From Microbacterium esteraromaticum (GTDB lineage: Bacteria > Actinomycetota > Actinomycetes > Actinomycetales > Microbacteriaceae): 64,000 nucleotides of DNA. The position numbers and the translations under genes were made by a program. Location: NCBI RefSeq assembly GCF_028747645.1, contig NZ_CP118100.1, forward strand, positions 1,798,001 through 1,862,000, written 5' to 3'. Of this stretch, positions 17,038-25,889 are shown in pieces. A model generated the notes under the pieces. The model had not been told where the DNA came from and made no database searches. It saw nothing but the letters and a program-made list of their open reading frames with translations. Each line of letters opens with the position of its first letter. Position 1 is the stretch's first letter.

Positions 17038-18717
17038 TCAGTCGCGCGTGAGCTTGCGGTGGGTCGTGCGGTGCGGGCGCGCAGCCTCGGGGCCCATGCG
17101 CTCGATCTTGTTCGCCTCGTAGGCCTCGAAGTTGCCCTCGAACCAGTGCCACTGAGCAGGGTTCTCGTCGGTGCCCTCGTAGGCGAGGATGTGCGTGGCA
17201 ATGCGGTCGAGGAACCACCGGTCGTGGGTGATCACCACGGCGCAACCGGGGAACTCCAGCAACGCGTTCTCCAGCGAGCTGAGGGTCTCGACGTCGAGGT
17301 CGTTGGTCGGCTCGTCGAGCAGCAGCAGGTTGCCACCCTCCTTGAGGGTCAGCGCGAGGTTCAGTCGGTTGCGCTCTCCACCCGAGAGCACGCCGGCCTT
17401 CTTCTGCTGGTCCGGTCCCTTGAAGCCGAACTTCGACACGTAGGCGCGCGAGGGGATCTCAGTCTTGCCGACGGTGATGAAGTCGAGTCCGTCCGAGACG
17501 ACCTCCCACAGCGTCTTGTTGGGGTCGATGTTGCCGCGCGACTGGTCGACGTAGCTGATCTTGACCGTCTCACCGATCTTCAGGTCGCCGCCGTCGAGCG
17601 GCTCCAGTCCGACGATGGTCTTGAACAGGGTCGTCTTTCCGACACCGTTGGGACCGATGACGCCGACGATGCCGTTCGGGGGCAGGCTGAAGCCCAAACC
17701 GTCGATCAGCTTGCGGTCGCCGAAGCCCTTCTGCAGGTTCTTCGCCTCGATGACGACGTTGCCCAGTCGCGGCCCTGCCGGGATCTGGATCTCTTCGAAA
17801 TCAAGCTTGCGGGTGCGCTCGGCCTCGGCCGCCATCTCTTCGTAGCGGGCCAGACGTGCCTTCGACTTCGTCTGACGGCCCTTCGCGCTGGAGCGGACCC
17901 ACTCCAGCTCGTCCTTGAGGCGCTTGGCGAGCTTGGCGTCCTTCTTGCCCTGGATGTCGAGGCGCTCGGCCTTCTTCTCCAGGTACGTCGAGTAGTTACC
18001 CTCGTAGCCGATCAGGCGGCCGCGGTCGACCTCGGCGATCCATTCGGCCACGTTGTCGAGGAAGTACCGGTCGTGGGTGATCGCGATCACGGCACCCTTG
18101 TAGTCCTTGAGGTGCTGCTCGAGCCACAGCACGCTCTCGGCGTCGAGGTGGTTGGTGGGCTCATCGAGCAGCAGCAGGTCGGGCTTCTGCAACAGCAGCT
18201 TCGCCAGCGCCACGCGGCGCTTCTCGCCGCCCGAGAGCGGACCGATCGGCGCGTCCGCCGGCGGGGTGCGCAGGGCATCCATCGCCTGCTCGAGCTGCGA
18301 GTCGAGGTCCCAGCCGTCGGCGGCGTCGATCTCTTCCTGCAGCACACCCATCTCGGCCAGCAGCGAGTCGAAGTCGGCGTCGGGGTCGGCCATCAGCGCC
18401 GAGATCTCGTTGAACCGGTCGACCTTGGCCTTGATGGCCACGCCGTCCTGAATGTTCTCGATCACGGTCTTGGTCTCGTCGAGCTCGGGCTCCTGCATCA
18501 GGATACCGACGCTGAAGCCGGGGGTGAGCTTGGCCTCACCGTTGGAGGGCGTGTCGAGGCCCGCCATGATCTTGAGGATCGTCGACTTACCGGCACCGTT
18601 CGGGCCCACCATGCCGATCTTCGCTCCGGGCAGGAACGCCATGGTCACGTCGTCCAGGATGAGCTTGTCGCCCACAGCCTTGCGGGCTCGCACCATGGAA
18701 TAGATGTACTCGGCCAC
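17038..18717 (-). CDS. ettA: Energy-dependent translational throttle protein EttA (ABC-F)
   Basis: A 559-residue protein with two ABC cassettes and no membrane segment. Walker A motifs are GPNGAGKST (first cassette) and GPNGVGKTT (second). Signatures are SGGEKRRVALAK and SGGERNRLNLAL, with Walker B LLLLDEPTNHLD and LLLLDEPTNDLD. The N-terminal EYIYSMVRARK and overall length match EttA, which gates 70S ribosome entry into elongation according to ATP/ADP. The GTG at 18717 has AAGGAGA 9 nt upstream. A TAGGCT box at 18779-18784 gives a leader of about 55 nt. Confidence 0.95.
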   Translation of the reverse strand: MAEYIYSMVRARKAVGDKLILDDVTMAFLPGAKIGMVGPNGAGKSTILKIMAGLDTPSNGEAKLTPGFSVGILMQEPELDETKTVIENIQDGVAIKAKVDRFNEISALMADPDADFDSLLAEMGVLQEEIDAADGWDLDSQLEQAMDALRTPPADAPIGPLSGGEKRRVALAKLLLQKPDLLLLDEPTNHLDAESVLWLEQHLKDYKGAVIAITHDRYFLDNVAEWIAEVDRGRLIGYEGNYSTYLEKKAERLDIQGKKDAKLAKRLKDELEWVRSSAKGRQTKSKARLARYEEMAAEAERTRKLDFEEIQIPAGPRLGNVVIEAKNLQKGFGDRKLIDGLGFSLPPNGIVGVIGPNGVGKTTLFKTIVGLEPLDGGDLKIGETVKISYVDQSRGNIDPNKTLWEVVSDGLDFITVGKTEIPSRAYVSKFGFKGPDQQKKAGVLSGGERNRLNLALTLKEGGNLLLLDEPTNDLDVETLSSLENALLEFPGCAVVITHDRWFLDRIATHILAYEGTDENPAQWHWFEGNFEAYEANKIERMGPEAARPHRTTHRKLTRD

Positions 18718-18825
18718 GAAGCAGCTCTCCTTCTGTCAGCAGGCACGCGGAAAAGACCCCCGGGAGGATCGACTCTCCAGCCTACCGGTCTTCGCGGACG
18801 CTCGAGGCAGAGACGAGGTACGCGA

Positions 18826-19356
18826 TCACCAGTCGATCGGCCGCGTCTGCCCGATGAGGCAGCGCCCCTCGGCGAGTTGCGGCATGACCGCGGTCACCGG
18901 TTCACCTGTGGACGGCCCGACCTGGCCGATGAGGCACTCGCTCTCACCCCACGCGACTGAGAACTGCAGGCTCTCCGCGGGGTTGCCGACCGTGCTCATG
19001 TCAGCGGTCACCTGCATGTGCTCGCGCAGGAACCCGACTGCCACCAGTGCGTCGATGTACGCTCGCCCCGACGAACGCTGGTCGCTGGCCCACACCTGGG
19101 CCGTGACCTGCGCGAACAGCGGCAGGTTATCGGCGGCGGTCCCGTCCGGAATCGGCTGCGACGCCTGAGCGTCCGACTCGTCGCCCTCAACGGGCGGGCT
19201 CGGCTCGGAAGTCGCCACCGGTGCCGGTTCGGAAGCGGTCAGCCAGGGCAGAGCGCCGCACCCGACGAGAAGACCGCTGAGCGCGACGATGCTCACCACG
19301 AACGACACGACCGAACGTCGCGGACGGGCGGCGGAAGCAGTTGACCCTCGGAGCAC
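18826..19356 (-). CDS. Predicted lipoprotein (DUF6993-like, tentative)
   Basis: A 176-residue secreted protein. A basic N-terminus and hydrophobic stretch end in the lipobox LLVGC (Cys33), predicting a lipid-anchored exported protein. A Ser/Pro/Glu-rich linker follows, then a compact domain with two cysteines in ECLIG and RCLIG repeats that could form a disulfide. The arrangement resembles the DUF6993 family of Microbacteriaceae, recalled rather than tested. The GTG at 19356 lies 7 nt after TAGACT (19364-19369), suggesting a leaderless start; an in-frame GTG at 19380 lies upstream of that box and is rejected. Confidence 0.75.
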   Translation of the reverse strand: MLRGSTASAARPRRSVVSFVVSIVALSGLLVGCGALPWLTASEPAPVATSEPSPPVEGDESDAQASQPIPDGTAADNLPLFAQVTAQVWASDQRSSGRAYIDALVAVGFLREHMQVTADMSTVGNPAESLQFSVAWGESECLIGQVGPSTGEPVTAVMPQLAEGRCLIGQTRPIDW

Positions 19357-19448
19357 GCTCTGAAGTCTAGGCGCGTTCACGTGACCGACCGCTTCCGCGA
19401 TGCGCCGACTCGCACTGCACACGGGCCGGCGCACCCGCGTCGCCGCAT

Positions 19449-20003
19449 TCAGGCCATCGCCGGTTCCGAGTGATCGGAGCGGGCGGCGTCAGCGTCTACG
19501 CCGCCGGCATCCGGCGCATGCAGACCATGCTCGCCCCATGCCGCCAGGTGCTCGTCGGACACCACATCGGCGTGAGAATCGACCTCCTGCGAAGCCTCCT
19601 CCTCCTCGCGCTGCGGTCGATCGGTGTTCGCGGCAGGCCGCGCCCGACGGGCGAACGCACTGGTGCCCTGGTTGAGGTCGTGTCCGATCGCCTCGGCGAC
19701 GATGTCGGCGCTGATGCCCTTGCGCGTGTCGTTCTCCCACTCGCGGATCTTCAGCGCACCCGTCACGACGACCGGATCGCCCCGATGCAGCGACGCCCGG
19801 GCGTGCTCGGCGAGACTGCGGAACGCCGACACGGCGTACCAACTCGTCCCCTCGTCCACCCACGCTCCTGTCGCGCGGTTCCAGTACCCCGTGCTCGATC
19901 CCACACGGAAGTTCACCACCGCGTCACCGTTGCGCGTGGTGTTGTACGTCGGCTCGCTACCGATGTTCCCGGTGATCGTCACGACGTCGTTTCTCATCGC
20001 CAT
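19449..20003 (-). CDS. Single-stranded DNA-binding protein paralogue
   Basis: A 184-residue protein with an N-terminal OB fold of SSB type: VTITGNIGSEP at the start, NFRVGS, and GDPVVVTGALKIREWE. Residues after about 115 form an Arg/Glu-rich disordered tail. The canonical acidic C-terminal tip (D-D-D-I-P-F type), used to recruit partner proteins, is absent; the protein ends in SEPAMA. It is therefore probably an accessory SSB (repair or competence type) rather than the essential replication SSB. The ATG at 20003 has a GAGGAG ribosome-binding site about 7 nt upstream. It lies 152 nt after msrA in the same direction. Confidence 0.9.
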   Translation of the reverse strand: MAMRNDVVTITGNIGSEPTYNTTRNGDAVVNFRVGSSTGYWNRATGAWVDEGTSWYAVSAFRSLAEHARASLHRGDPVVVTGALKIREWENDTRKGISADIVAEAIGHDLNQGTSAFARRARPAANTDRPQREEEEASQEVDSHADVVSDEHLAAWGEHGLHAPDAGGVDADAARSDHSEPAMA

Positions 20004-20155
20004 GTCCTGCTCCTCTGTCTTCCCGGGACGTGGCCCGGCTGATGACAGCGTGCACGGTGGCATCCGACGCTCCACGTGGGATTCCCACGGGCCGTGGAGA
20101 ACTCGCGTGGGTCAGACGCCTGTGGAGGACAAGCGAACAACGCCGTTCTGCTGGT

Positions 20156-20677
20156 TCAGCGCAGGTACTGCGCGAACCGCGCACGCACCTTGTTCACCTT
20201 CGGGACGGCGACGGCCACGCAATACCCCTGGGTCGGATTCTTCGCGAAGAAGTCCTGGTGGTACTCCTCGGCGTCGTAGAAGTCGCCGAGCGGCTCGATC
20301 GTCGTGACCGGGTCGGCGTCCCACATCGTCGCCGCGCGCTCTCGGGCCGCCTCGAACAATGCGCGCTGCGCGTCATCGGCGGGGAACATCGCGCTGCGGT
20401 ACTGCGTTCCGATGTCGTTTCCCTGGCGGTTGAGCTGACGTGGGTCATGCATCGTGAAGAACGCGTCGAGGATGACTTCGCCCGGAATCTCCTCCGGGTC
20501 GAACGTCACCTTGACGGCCTCAGCGTGGCCGGTGGTGCCGGTGCAGACCTGCTCGTAGGAGGGAGAGGGCGTGACACCGCCGACGTATCCCGAGACGACC
20601 GAACGGACGCCGCGGAGCGGACGATAGGCGGCGTCGAGGCACCAGAAGCATCCGCCGGCAAGCACGTAAGTTTCCAT
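20156..20677 (-). CDS. msrA: Peptide-methionine (S)-S-oxide reductase
   Basis: A 173-residue MsrA that repairs oxidised methionine. The catalytic cysteine is Cys10 in GGCFWCL, followed by GYVGG and the EYHQDFF motif near the C-terminus. A single further cysteine in GYCVAV may act in resolution. The ATG at 20677 lies 6 nt after TAGCTT (20684-20689), pointing to a leaderless mRNA. It is followed by the SSB paralogue; both could be stress-related but sequence does not prove co-transcription. Confidence 0.95.
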   Translation of the reverse strand: METYVLAGGCFWCLDAAYRPLRGVRSVVSGYVGGVTPSPSYEQVCTGTTGHAEAVKVTFDPEEIPGEVILDAFFTMHDPRQLNRQGNDIGTQYRSAMFPADDAQRALFEAARERAATMWDADPVTTIEPLGDFYDAEEYHQDFFAKNPTQGYCVAVAVPKVNKVRARFAQYLR

Positions 20678-20728
20678 GCTTCTAAGCTACGCCCCTCACG
20701 CTCCCCCGGCACCGAGCGGACCGACTCG

Positions 20729-21352
20729 TCAGTGCACCATCAGCAGCAGACCCGCGACCACGATGAAGAGCACCCCGAACACCACATTCAGCACCCGCTG
20801 TCCGCGCGGCTGACGGGTATAGCGCCGAAACGGACGGGCCGCCGCGGCGAAGAAGAACCACATCACCAGGATGTCGACGACGATGACCGTGCCGATCAGG
20901 ATCACGTACTGCAGCAGCGGATCGCGATCGAGATCGATGAACTGCGGCACGAACGCGAGAAAGAACACGATCGCCTTCGGGTTGAGCAGGTTCACCCAGA
21001 ACCCGCGGCGGAAGATCGACCAGGCGTGCTCCCTCGGGATCGGACGGTCGGGGTCCGGCGCGGGCTCGGGTCGCGCGATCATGAGTCGGATGCCGAGATA
21101 GACCAGGTACGCGACACCGGCGTAGCGGATCGCCTCGAACAGGAGCGGAGAACGCGAGACAAGAAGACCGACACCCGCCGCGACGATCGCGACGTGCACG
21201 ACCAGCGCCGCCTGCTGACCCAGCACGCCCCACATCGAACGGCGCCATCCCTGATTGAGCGCATTACTCATCGTGTTGATCGCCCCGGCACCCGGAGTGA
21301 AGCTGATCACCACGCACGCCGCCAGCAGCGACAGCCAAACGGTCCACGTCAC
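20729..21352 (-). CDS. LysE/RhtB family amino-acid exporter
   Basis: A 207-residue membrane protein with about six hydrophobic segments. The N-terminal FTPGAGAINTMSNALNQGWRR and the mid-protein GFWVNLLNPKAIVFFLAF are typical of the LysE/RhtB superfamily, which exports amino acids such as homoserine, lysine or threonine. The GTG at 21352 is preferred over the GTG at 21358, because TACACT (21359-21364) ends 6 nt before the former and abuts the latter. Divergent from the exonuclease gene. Confidence 0.9.
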   Translation of the reverse strand: MTWTVWLSLLAACVVISFTPGAGAINTMSNALNQGWRRSMWGVLGQQAALVVHVAIVAAGVGLLVSRSPLLFEAIRYAGVAYLVYLGIRLMIARPEPAPDPDRPIPREHAWSIFRRGFWVNLLNPKAIVFFLAFVPQFIDLDRDPLLQYVILIGTVIVVDILVMWFFFAAAARPFRRYTRQPRGQRVLNVVFGVLFIVVAGLLLMVH

Positions 21353-21426
21353 CAGCACAGTGTAGGGATCGCGGGCGCTCGGCGTGGAATCGCGGGACTG
21401 TCGGCGCCCTCCCCTACCGTGAAGGA

Positions 21427-22137
21427 ATGACCACCACGACGCCTCTGCCGACCTGGCTCACCCGCGTGGGCGTGTTCGACCTCGAGACGACCGGCGTCGA
21501 TGTCACCCACGATCGGATCGTCACGGCGCACGTCGGCGTGCTCGACCGCCACGGCACGCCGATCGCCGCACGCGACTGGTTGGCCGATCCTGGCATCCCG
21601 ATCCCCGACGGCGCCGCCGCCGTGCACGGGGTGACGACCGAGCACGCGCGGGCGCACGGGCGTCCCGCGCGCGAGGTCGTCGCCGAGGTCACCGAAGCGC
21701 TGGCGATGCTGTTCGCGCAGGGTATGCCGATCGTGGCATACAACGCGTCGTACGATTTCTCGCTGCTGGCGCATGAAGCCCGGCGTCACGGTCTACCCGA
21801 ACTGACCGCACCGCAGCCGGTCATCGATCCGCTCGTCATCGACAAGGCCCACGACCGCTACCGGCGCGGCAAGCGCACACCGTCGGTGGTCGCCGAGCAC
21901 TATGCGGTACCGCTGGACGACGCCCACGAGGCAGCGGCGGATGCTGTGGCTGCGGGCCGCGTCGCGTTGGCGCTGGCCAGGGAGTTCACGCTGCCCGGAA
22001 CCGCGGCAGAGCTGCACGCCCAGCAGATCGGTTGGGCGCGCGACCAGGCTGCGAGCCTGACCGAGTACTTCATCAAGGTCGGCCGCCTGGACCCGAGTGA
22101 AGAGCTGGACGGCAGCTGGCCCCTGCGAGAAAGCTGA
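21427..22137 (+). CDS. DnaQ-like 3'-5' exonuclease (DEDDh family)
   Basis: A 236-residue exonuclease. Exo I is FDLETTG (Asp and Glu), Exo II is YNASYDFSLL (Asp), and Exo III is the His-x4-Asp in DAHEAAADA, defining the DEDDh group. Homologues are annotated as DNA polymerase III epsilon-like or stand-alone exonucleases; the role here is probably DNA repair. The ATG at 21427 follows TACCGT (21415-21420) by 6 nt and also has a weak AAGGA. A terminator hairpin lies 14 nt after the stop. Confidence 0.92.
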   Translation: MTTTTPLPTWLTRVGVFDLETTGVDVTHDRIVTAHVGVLDRHGTPIAARDWLADPGIPIPDGAAAVHGVTTEHARAHGRPAREVVAEVTEALAMLFAQGMPIVAYNASYDFSLLAHEARRHGLPELTAPQPVIDPLVIDKAHDRYRRGKRTPSVVAEHYAVPLDDAHEAAADAVAAGRVALALAREFTLPGTAAELHAQQIGWARDQAASLTEYFIKVGRLDPSEELDGSWPLRES

Positions 22138-22151
22138 CCCGTCGAAAACGA

Positions 22152-22179
22152 CGAAAGCCCCGCCGAAGCGGGGCTTTCG
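22152..22179. terminator. Bidirectional terminator between the exonuclease gene and rpmE2
   Basis: A 12-bp perfect hairpin (22152-22163 with 22168-22179) has a CGAA loop and A-rich sequence on its left side. It lies between two convergent genes and could serve both. Confidence 0.85.
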
Positions 22180-22189
22180 AGGGTACGGC

Positions 22190-22444
22190 TTACTTGGAGC
22201 CGCCGAAGCCCTTGAAGCGCTGGTTGAACTTCTCGACACGACCGGCCGAGTCCATGATGCGCTGCTTGCCCGTGTAGAACGGGTGCGAGGCCGAGGAGAT
22301 CTCGACGTCGATGACGGGGTACTCCACGCCGTCCAGCTCGATCGTCTTGTCACTGGTGACGGTCGAACGAGTGAGGAAGGTGTCGCCCGAGCCGAGATCG
22401 CGGAACACGACGGCCTTGTATTCGGGGTGGATGTCAGTCTTCAT
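22190..22444 (-). CDS. rpmE2: 50S ribosomal protein L31 type B
   Basis: An 84-residue protein with the type-B L31 pattern [29 protein letters not shown] and a basic FNQRFKGF tail. It lacks the CxxC zinc-binding cysteines of type A L31. Such zinc-free paralogues are often induced by zinc limitation through Zur, but I saw no convincing Zur palindrome upstream. The likely -10 box is TAAAAT (22518-22523), giving a leader of about 65 nt. Confidence 0.95.
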   Translation of the reverse strand: MKTDIHPEYKAVVFRDLGSGDTFLTRSTVTSDKTIELDGVEYPVIDVEISSASHPFYTGKQRIMDSAGRVEKFNQRFKGFGGSK

Positions 22445-22555
22445 GGGATTCCTTACTTGGTGTCCTGGATTCTGCCAGGAACGAGGGAAGTCTGTGGCGC
22501 GATTGCACCAAGGAGCTATTTTAGCAGTCCTTGGCCCCGGTGATGAACCATCGAC

Positions 22556-23341
22556 TCAGGATGCCGCGCGAGCCGAGTAGCGTCCGCCATCTGCCGTCAA
22601 CACGATCGGCATGCCGAACGCCTCGGTCAGCGCCTCGGCCGTGAGCGTCTCGGCGATCGGCCCCTGCGCGACGACCGCGCCATCGCGCAGCAACAGCACG
22701 TGGGTGAACCCGACCGGGATCTCCTCGACGTGGTGGGTGACCATGACCATGGCCGGCGTTATGGGCGATGCCGCGTACCCGCTGAGCAGGTGCAACAGCT
22801 CTTCACGGGCCCCGAGATCGAGACTCGCGGTCGGCTCATCGAGCAGCAGCAGCTCAGGATCGGTCATCACCGCACGGGCGATCTGCACACGCTTCTGCTC
22901 GCCGTCGCTGAGCGTACCGAAGAGACGCTCAGCGAGGTGCTCGAGGTGCCACTCGGCGAGCACGCGACGTGCCCGACGCTCATCGATCCCCTCGTAGGCC
23001 TCGTTCCAGCGGCCCATGACCGAGTATGCCGCGGTCATCACGGTGTTCAGCACCGTCTCATCACGCGGAATACGTCGTGCCATGGCCGACGAGGCGAAGC
23101 CGATCCGCGGGCGCAATTCGAACACGTCGGTGCGCCCCAGGGTCTCATCGAGGATCGACACGGTACCCGAGGTGGGGTGCATCAGGGTGTCGGCCAGCTG
23201 CAGCAGTGTCGTCTTGCCCGCACCGTTCGGGCCGAGCACGACCCAACGCTGATCGGCCGACACTTCCCAGGTCACGTGATCGACGATGTTCCGCCCGTCA
23301 CGGCGCACGACGACATCGGTGAACTCAACAGCGCTCGACAT
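22556..23341 (-). CDS. ABC transporter ATP-binding protein (single cassette)
   Basis: A 261-residue ABC ATPase. Walker A is GPNGAGKTT, the signature is LSDGEQKRVQIARA, Walker B is LLLLDEPTASLD, and the H-loop is MVTHHVEEIP. No permease or binding protein is adjacent, so its partner is unknown; the sequence resembles ModF/YlmA-type soluble ATPases. The ATG at 23341 lies 7 nt after TAGGCT (23349-23354), suggesting leaderless transcription independent of glgA, which lies upstream in the same direction. Confidence 0.9.
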   Translation of the reverse strand: MSSAVEFTDVVVRRDGRNIVDHVTWEVSADQRWVVLGPNGAGKTTLLQLADTLMHPTSGTVSILDETLGRTDVFELRPRIGFASSAMARRIPRDETVLNTVMTAAYSVMGRWNEAYEGIDERRARRVLAEWHLEHLAERLFGTLSDGEQKRVQIARAVMTDPELLLLDEPTASLDLGAREELLHLLSGYAASPITPAMVMVTHHVEEIPVGFTHVLLLRDGAVVAQGPIAETLTAEALTEAFGMPIVLTADGGRYSARAAS

Positions 23342-23359
23342 GTCGTCCAGCCTATCGGC

Positions 23360-24544
23360 TCAGAAGGTGAGCTCTTCGTACAGCGCACGCGTGGTGTCGG
23401 CGATCGCACCCCAGCTGAACTGCGTGCGTGCGCGCTCGCGCCCGGCTGCACCGTACTCGGCGGCCCGCTGCGGGTCGCCGGTCACCTCGGCGAGCGCCGC
23501 CGCCAGGTCAGCGACGTACCGATCGGGGTCGATGGGTGTTCCGGTGCCGTCCTGCACCTGCTCGATCGGCACCAGACGACCCGTGACCCCATCGTCGACG
23601 ACTTCGGGAATGCCTCCGGTGGCTGTGCCGACGACGGCGGCGCCACAGGCCATCGCCTCGAGGTTGACGATGCCGAGGGGCTCGTAGATCGAGGGGCACA
23701 CGAACGCGGTGGCGGCGGCGAGAATCGCCGACAGTTCGTCGCGCGGCAGCATCCGTTCGATCCAGATCACGCCGTCGCGAGAGCTCTGCAGCTTCTGCAC
23801 CCCCTGTTGCACCTCGGCCATGATCTCGGGGGTGTCCGGCGCACCTGCGCACAGCACCAGCTGCACATCCGCCGGCAGCAGCTGCGCCGCGCGCAGCAGG
23901 TACGGCAGGCCCTTCTGCCGGGTGATGCGCCCGACGAAGACCACCGAGGGGCGCGTTGGATCCATGCCGATCTCGGCCAGGAAGCCGGGGTTGTCGACCG
24001 GCCGCCAGCGCTCGACGTCGATGCCGTTGTGGATCACGCGCACCCGGGCCGGATCGACCTGTGGGTAGCTGCGCAGGATGTCGCTGCGCATACCGGCACT
24101 GACCGCGACGATCGCGGCCGCGTTCTCATAGGCGAGCCGCTCGATGCCGCTGGAGACCGCATACCCGCCGCCGAGTTGCTCGGCCTTCCACGGACGCAGC
24201 GGCTCGAGGCTGTGTGCCGTGAGCACGTGCGGGATCCCGTGCAGCTGCGAGGCGAGGTGACCGGCGAAGTTCGCGTACCAGGTGTGACTGTGCACCAGGT
24301 CGGCACCGGCGATATCACCGACCATCGTCAGGTCGGTGCCGAGGGTCTGCACCGCGGCGTTGGCAGCGACCAGTTCGACCGGTGTGCGATAACTGTGGGT
24401 ACCCGGTTCGCCCCGCTCGGCGCCGAAGGCGCGCACCTGCACGTCGACGCTCCGACGCAGCGCGGCGACGAGTTCGGCGACGTGAACCCCCGCACCTCCG
24501 TAGATCTCCGGCGGGTACTCCTTGGTGATGATGTCGACGCGCAT
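23360..24544 (-). CDS. glgA: Glycogen synthase / alpha-maltose-1-phosphate synthase (GlgA/GlgM, GT4)
   Basis: A 394-residue GT-B glycosyltransferase. The N-terminal domain starts KEYPPEIYGGAGVHV, and the nucleotide-sugar domain carries VGRITRQKG and the E-x7-E-like segment PSIYEPLGIVNLEAMACG. Length and sequence fit the actinobacterial GT4 enzyme, which in mycobacteria (GlgM) joins ADP-glucose and glucose-1-phosphate to maltose-1-phosphate. The partner GlgC is encoded divergently 46 nt away. The ATG at 24544 lies 6 nt after TAGCGT (24551-24556), so it appears leaderless. Confidence 0.92.
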   Translation of the reverse strand: MRVDIITKEYPPEIYGGAGVHVAELVAALRRSVDVQVRAFGAERGEPGTHSYRTPVELVAANAAVQTLGTDLTMVGDIAGADLVHSHTWYANFAGHLASQLHGIPHVLTAHSLEPLRPWKAEQLGGGYAVSSGIERLAYENAAAIVAVSAGMRSDILRSYPQVDPARVRVIHNGIDVERWRPVDNPGFLAEIGMDPTRPSVVFVGRITRQKGLPYLLRAAQLLPADVQLVLCAGAPDTPEIMAEVQQGVQKLQSSRDGVIWIERMLPRDELSAILAAATAFVCPSIYEPLGIVNLEAMACGAAVVGTATGGIPEVVDDGVTGRLVPIEQVQDGTGTPIDPDRYVADLAAALAEVTGDPQRAAEYGAAGRERARTQFSWGAIADTTRALYEELTF

Positions 24545-24590
24545 GACTGCACGCTAGTACAACGCCCCCTGGGCGCTCTATGGTGGAGCC
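24545..24590. promoter_or_regulatory. Divergent glgA/glgC promoter region
   Basis: The 46-nt gap holds TAGCGT for glgA (24551-24556, minus strand) and TATGGT for glgC (24579-24584, plus strand), each exactly 6 nt before its ATG. Both mRNAs would be leaderless. With such a short gap, -35 regions of each promoter must overlap the other promoter. Confidence 0.6.
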
Positions 24591-25832
24591 ATGTCGGCAC
24601 CCAAGAAGGTTTTCGGGATCATCCTCGCGGGCGGCGAGGGCAAACGACTCATGCCGTTGACGGCGGACCGGGCGAAGCCCGCAGTGCCGTTCGGCGGGCA
24701 GTATCGACTGATAGATTTCGCCATCTCGAATCTGATCAACTCGGGGCTTCGCCAGGTCGTGGTGCTGACCCAGTACAAGTCCCACAGCCTCGACCGGCAC
24801 ATCTCGCAGAACTGGCGAATGTCGGCATTGCTGGACTCGTACGTCGCCTCGGTACCGGCGCAGCAGCGCCTGGGCAAGCGCTGGTTCTCGGGGTCGGCCG
24901 ATGCCATCCTGCAGAGCCTGAATCTGGTGCAGGACGAGAAGCCCGACATCGTCGTGGTGATCGGCGCCGACCACGTCTACCGGATGGACTTCCAGCAGAT
25001 GGTCGACGCGCACGTGGCATCCGGGGCGTCGGCGACGGTCGCGGGCATCCGACAGCCCCTCGCGCTCGCCTCGCAGTTCGGCGTCATCGACGCCGATGAG
25101 CAGACCGGGCGGATCCGCGACTTCCTCGAGAAGCCCAGCGATCCCGTCGGGCTCACCGATTCCCCCAACGAGGTGCTCGTGTCGATGGGCAACTACGTCT
25201 TCAACACCGATGCCCTCATCGCCGCGGTCGAGGCGGATGGCGAGTCCGCGACCTCGGGGCACGATATGGGCGGCGACATCATTCCCTACTTCGTCGAGCG
25301 TGGCGAGGCCGGGTACTACGACATGAAGAGCAACGAGGTACCGGGGTCGTCACCGCGCGACCGTTCGTACTGGCGCGACGTGGGGACGATCGATTCGTAC
25401 TTCGACGCCCACATGGACCTGATCTCGACGCTGCCGATCTTCAACCTGTACAACACGGCGTGGCCGATCCGCACACAGAGCGTGAACACTCCGCCGGCGA
25501 AGTTCGTACGCGATGCCGTCGGACGCATCGGCAACGCGATCGATTCGGTCGTCGCCGCAGGCTCGGTGCTGTCGGGAACCCACCTGGAGCGCAGCGTCGT
25601 CGGTGTCGGCGGCGTCGCGCTGGGAGGATCGACGATCACCGATTCGGTGCTGCTCGACCAGGTGCAGATCGGCTCGGGCGCGCGGGTGCACCGTGCCGTG
25701 CTCGACAAGAACGTCGTCCTCGAAGACGGTGCCACCGTCGGCGTGGACCGCGAACGCGACCTCGAACGCGGGTTCACAGTGACCGAGTCCGGCATCACAG
25801 TGGTCGGCAAGGGCATCCGCATCGCACGGTGA
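24591..25832 (+). CDS. glgC: Glucose-1-phosphate adenylyltransferase
   Basis: A 413-residue enzyme that makes ADP-glucose from glucose-1-phosphate and ATP, the first committed step of glycogen synthesis. Seen are the N-terminal nucleotidyltransferase motif [13 protein letters not shown], the [15 protein letters not shown] substrate region, GSADAILQ, and the C-terminal left-handed beta-helix repeats. Length is normal. The start lies 6 nt after TATGGT. Its last codons begin a 39-bp imperfect tandem repeat that extends into the serB promoter. Confidence 0.96.
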   Translation: MSAPKKVFGIILAGGEGKRLMPLTADRAKPAVPFGGQYRLIDFAISNLINSGLRQVVVLTQYKSHSLDRHISQNWRMSALLDSYVASVPAQQRLGKRWFSGSADAILQSLNLVQDEKPDIVVVIGADHVYRMDFQQMVDAHVASGASATVAGIRQPLALASQFGVIDADEQTGRIRDFLEKPSDPVGLTDSPNEVLVSMGNYVFNTDALIAAVEADGESATSGHDMGGDIIPYFVERGEAGYYDMKSNEVPGSSPRDRSYWRDVGTIDSYFDAHMDLISTLPIFNLYNTAWPIRTQSVNTPPAKFVRDAVGRIGNAIDSVVAAGSVLSGTHLERSVVGVGGVALGGSTITDSVLLDQVQIGSGARVHRAVLDKNVVLEDGATVGVDRERDLERGFTVTESGITVVGKGIRIAR

Positions 25833-25889
25833 CGGTGCGCGTCACGCGGTGGCATCCGCGTCTTGCGGTGACGGTACGCTCGACGGGTG
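25812..25889. repeat. 39-bp imperfect tandem duplication between glgC and serB
   Basis: Unit A (25812-25850) covers the last codons of glgC. Unit B (25851-25889) ends at the serB start. By hand alignment 28 of 39 positions match, with 24 of the first 29 identical, including GGCATCCGC and CGGTGACGGT. Unit B carries TACGCT, the predicted serB -10 box, where unit A has TGCGCG. Confidence 0.6.

Noticed and set aside
20070-20095. Small CGTGGG/CCCACG hairpin before the SSB gene as a terminator or riboswitch
   Set aside because: Only a 6-bp stem with no T tract and no known riboswitch pattern; likely chance in GC-rich sequence.
22445-22555. Possible Zur operator upstream of rpmE2
   Set aside because: Zinc-free L31 genes are often Zur-controlled, but no convincing palindrome of that type is visible here.
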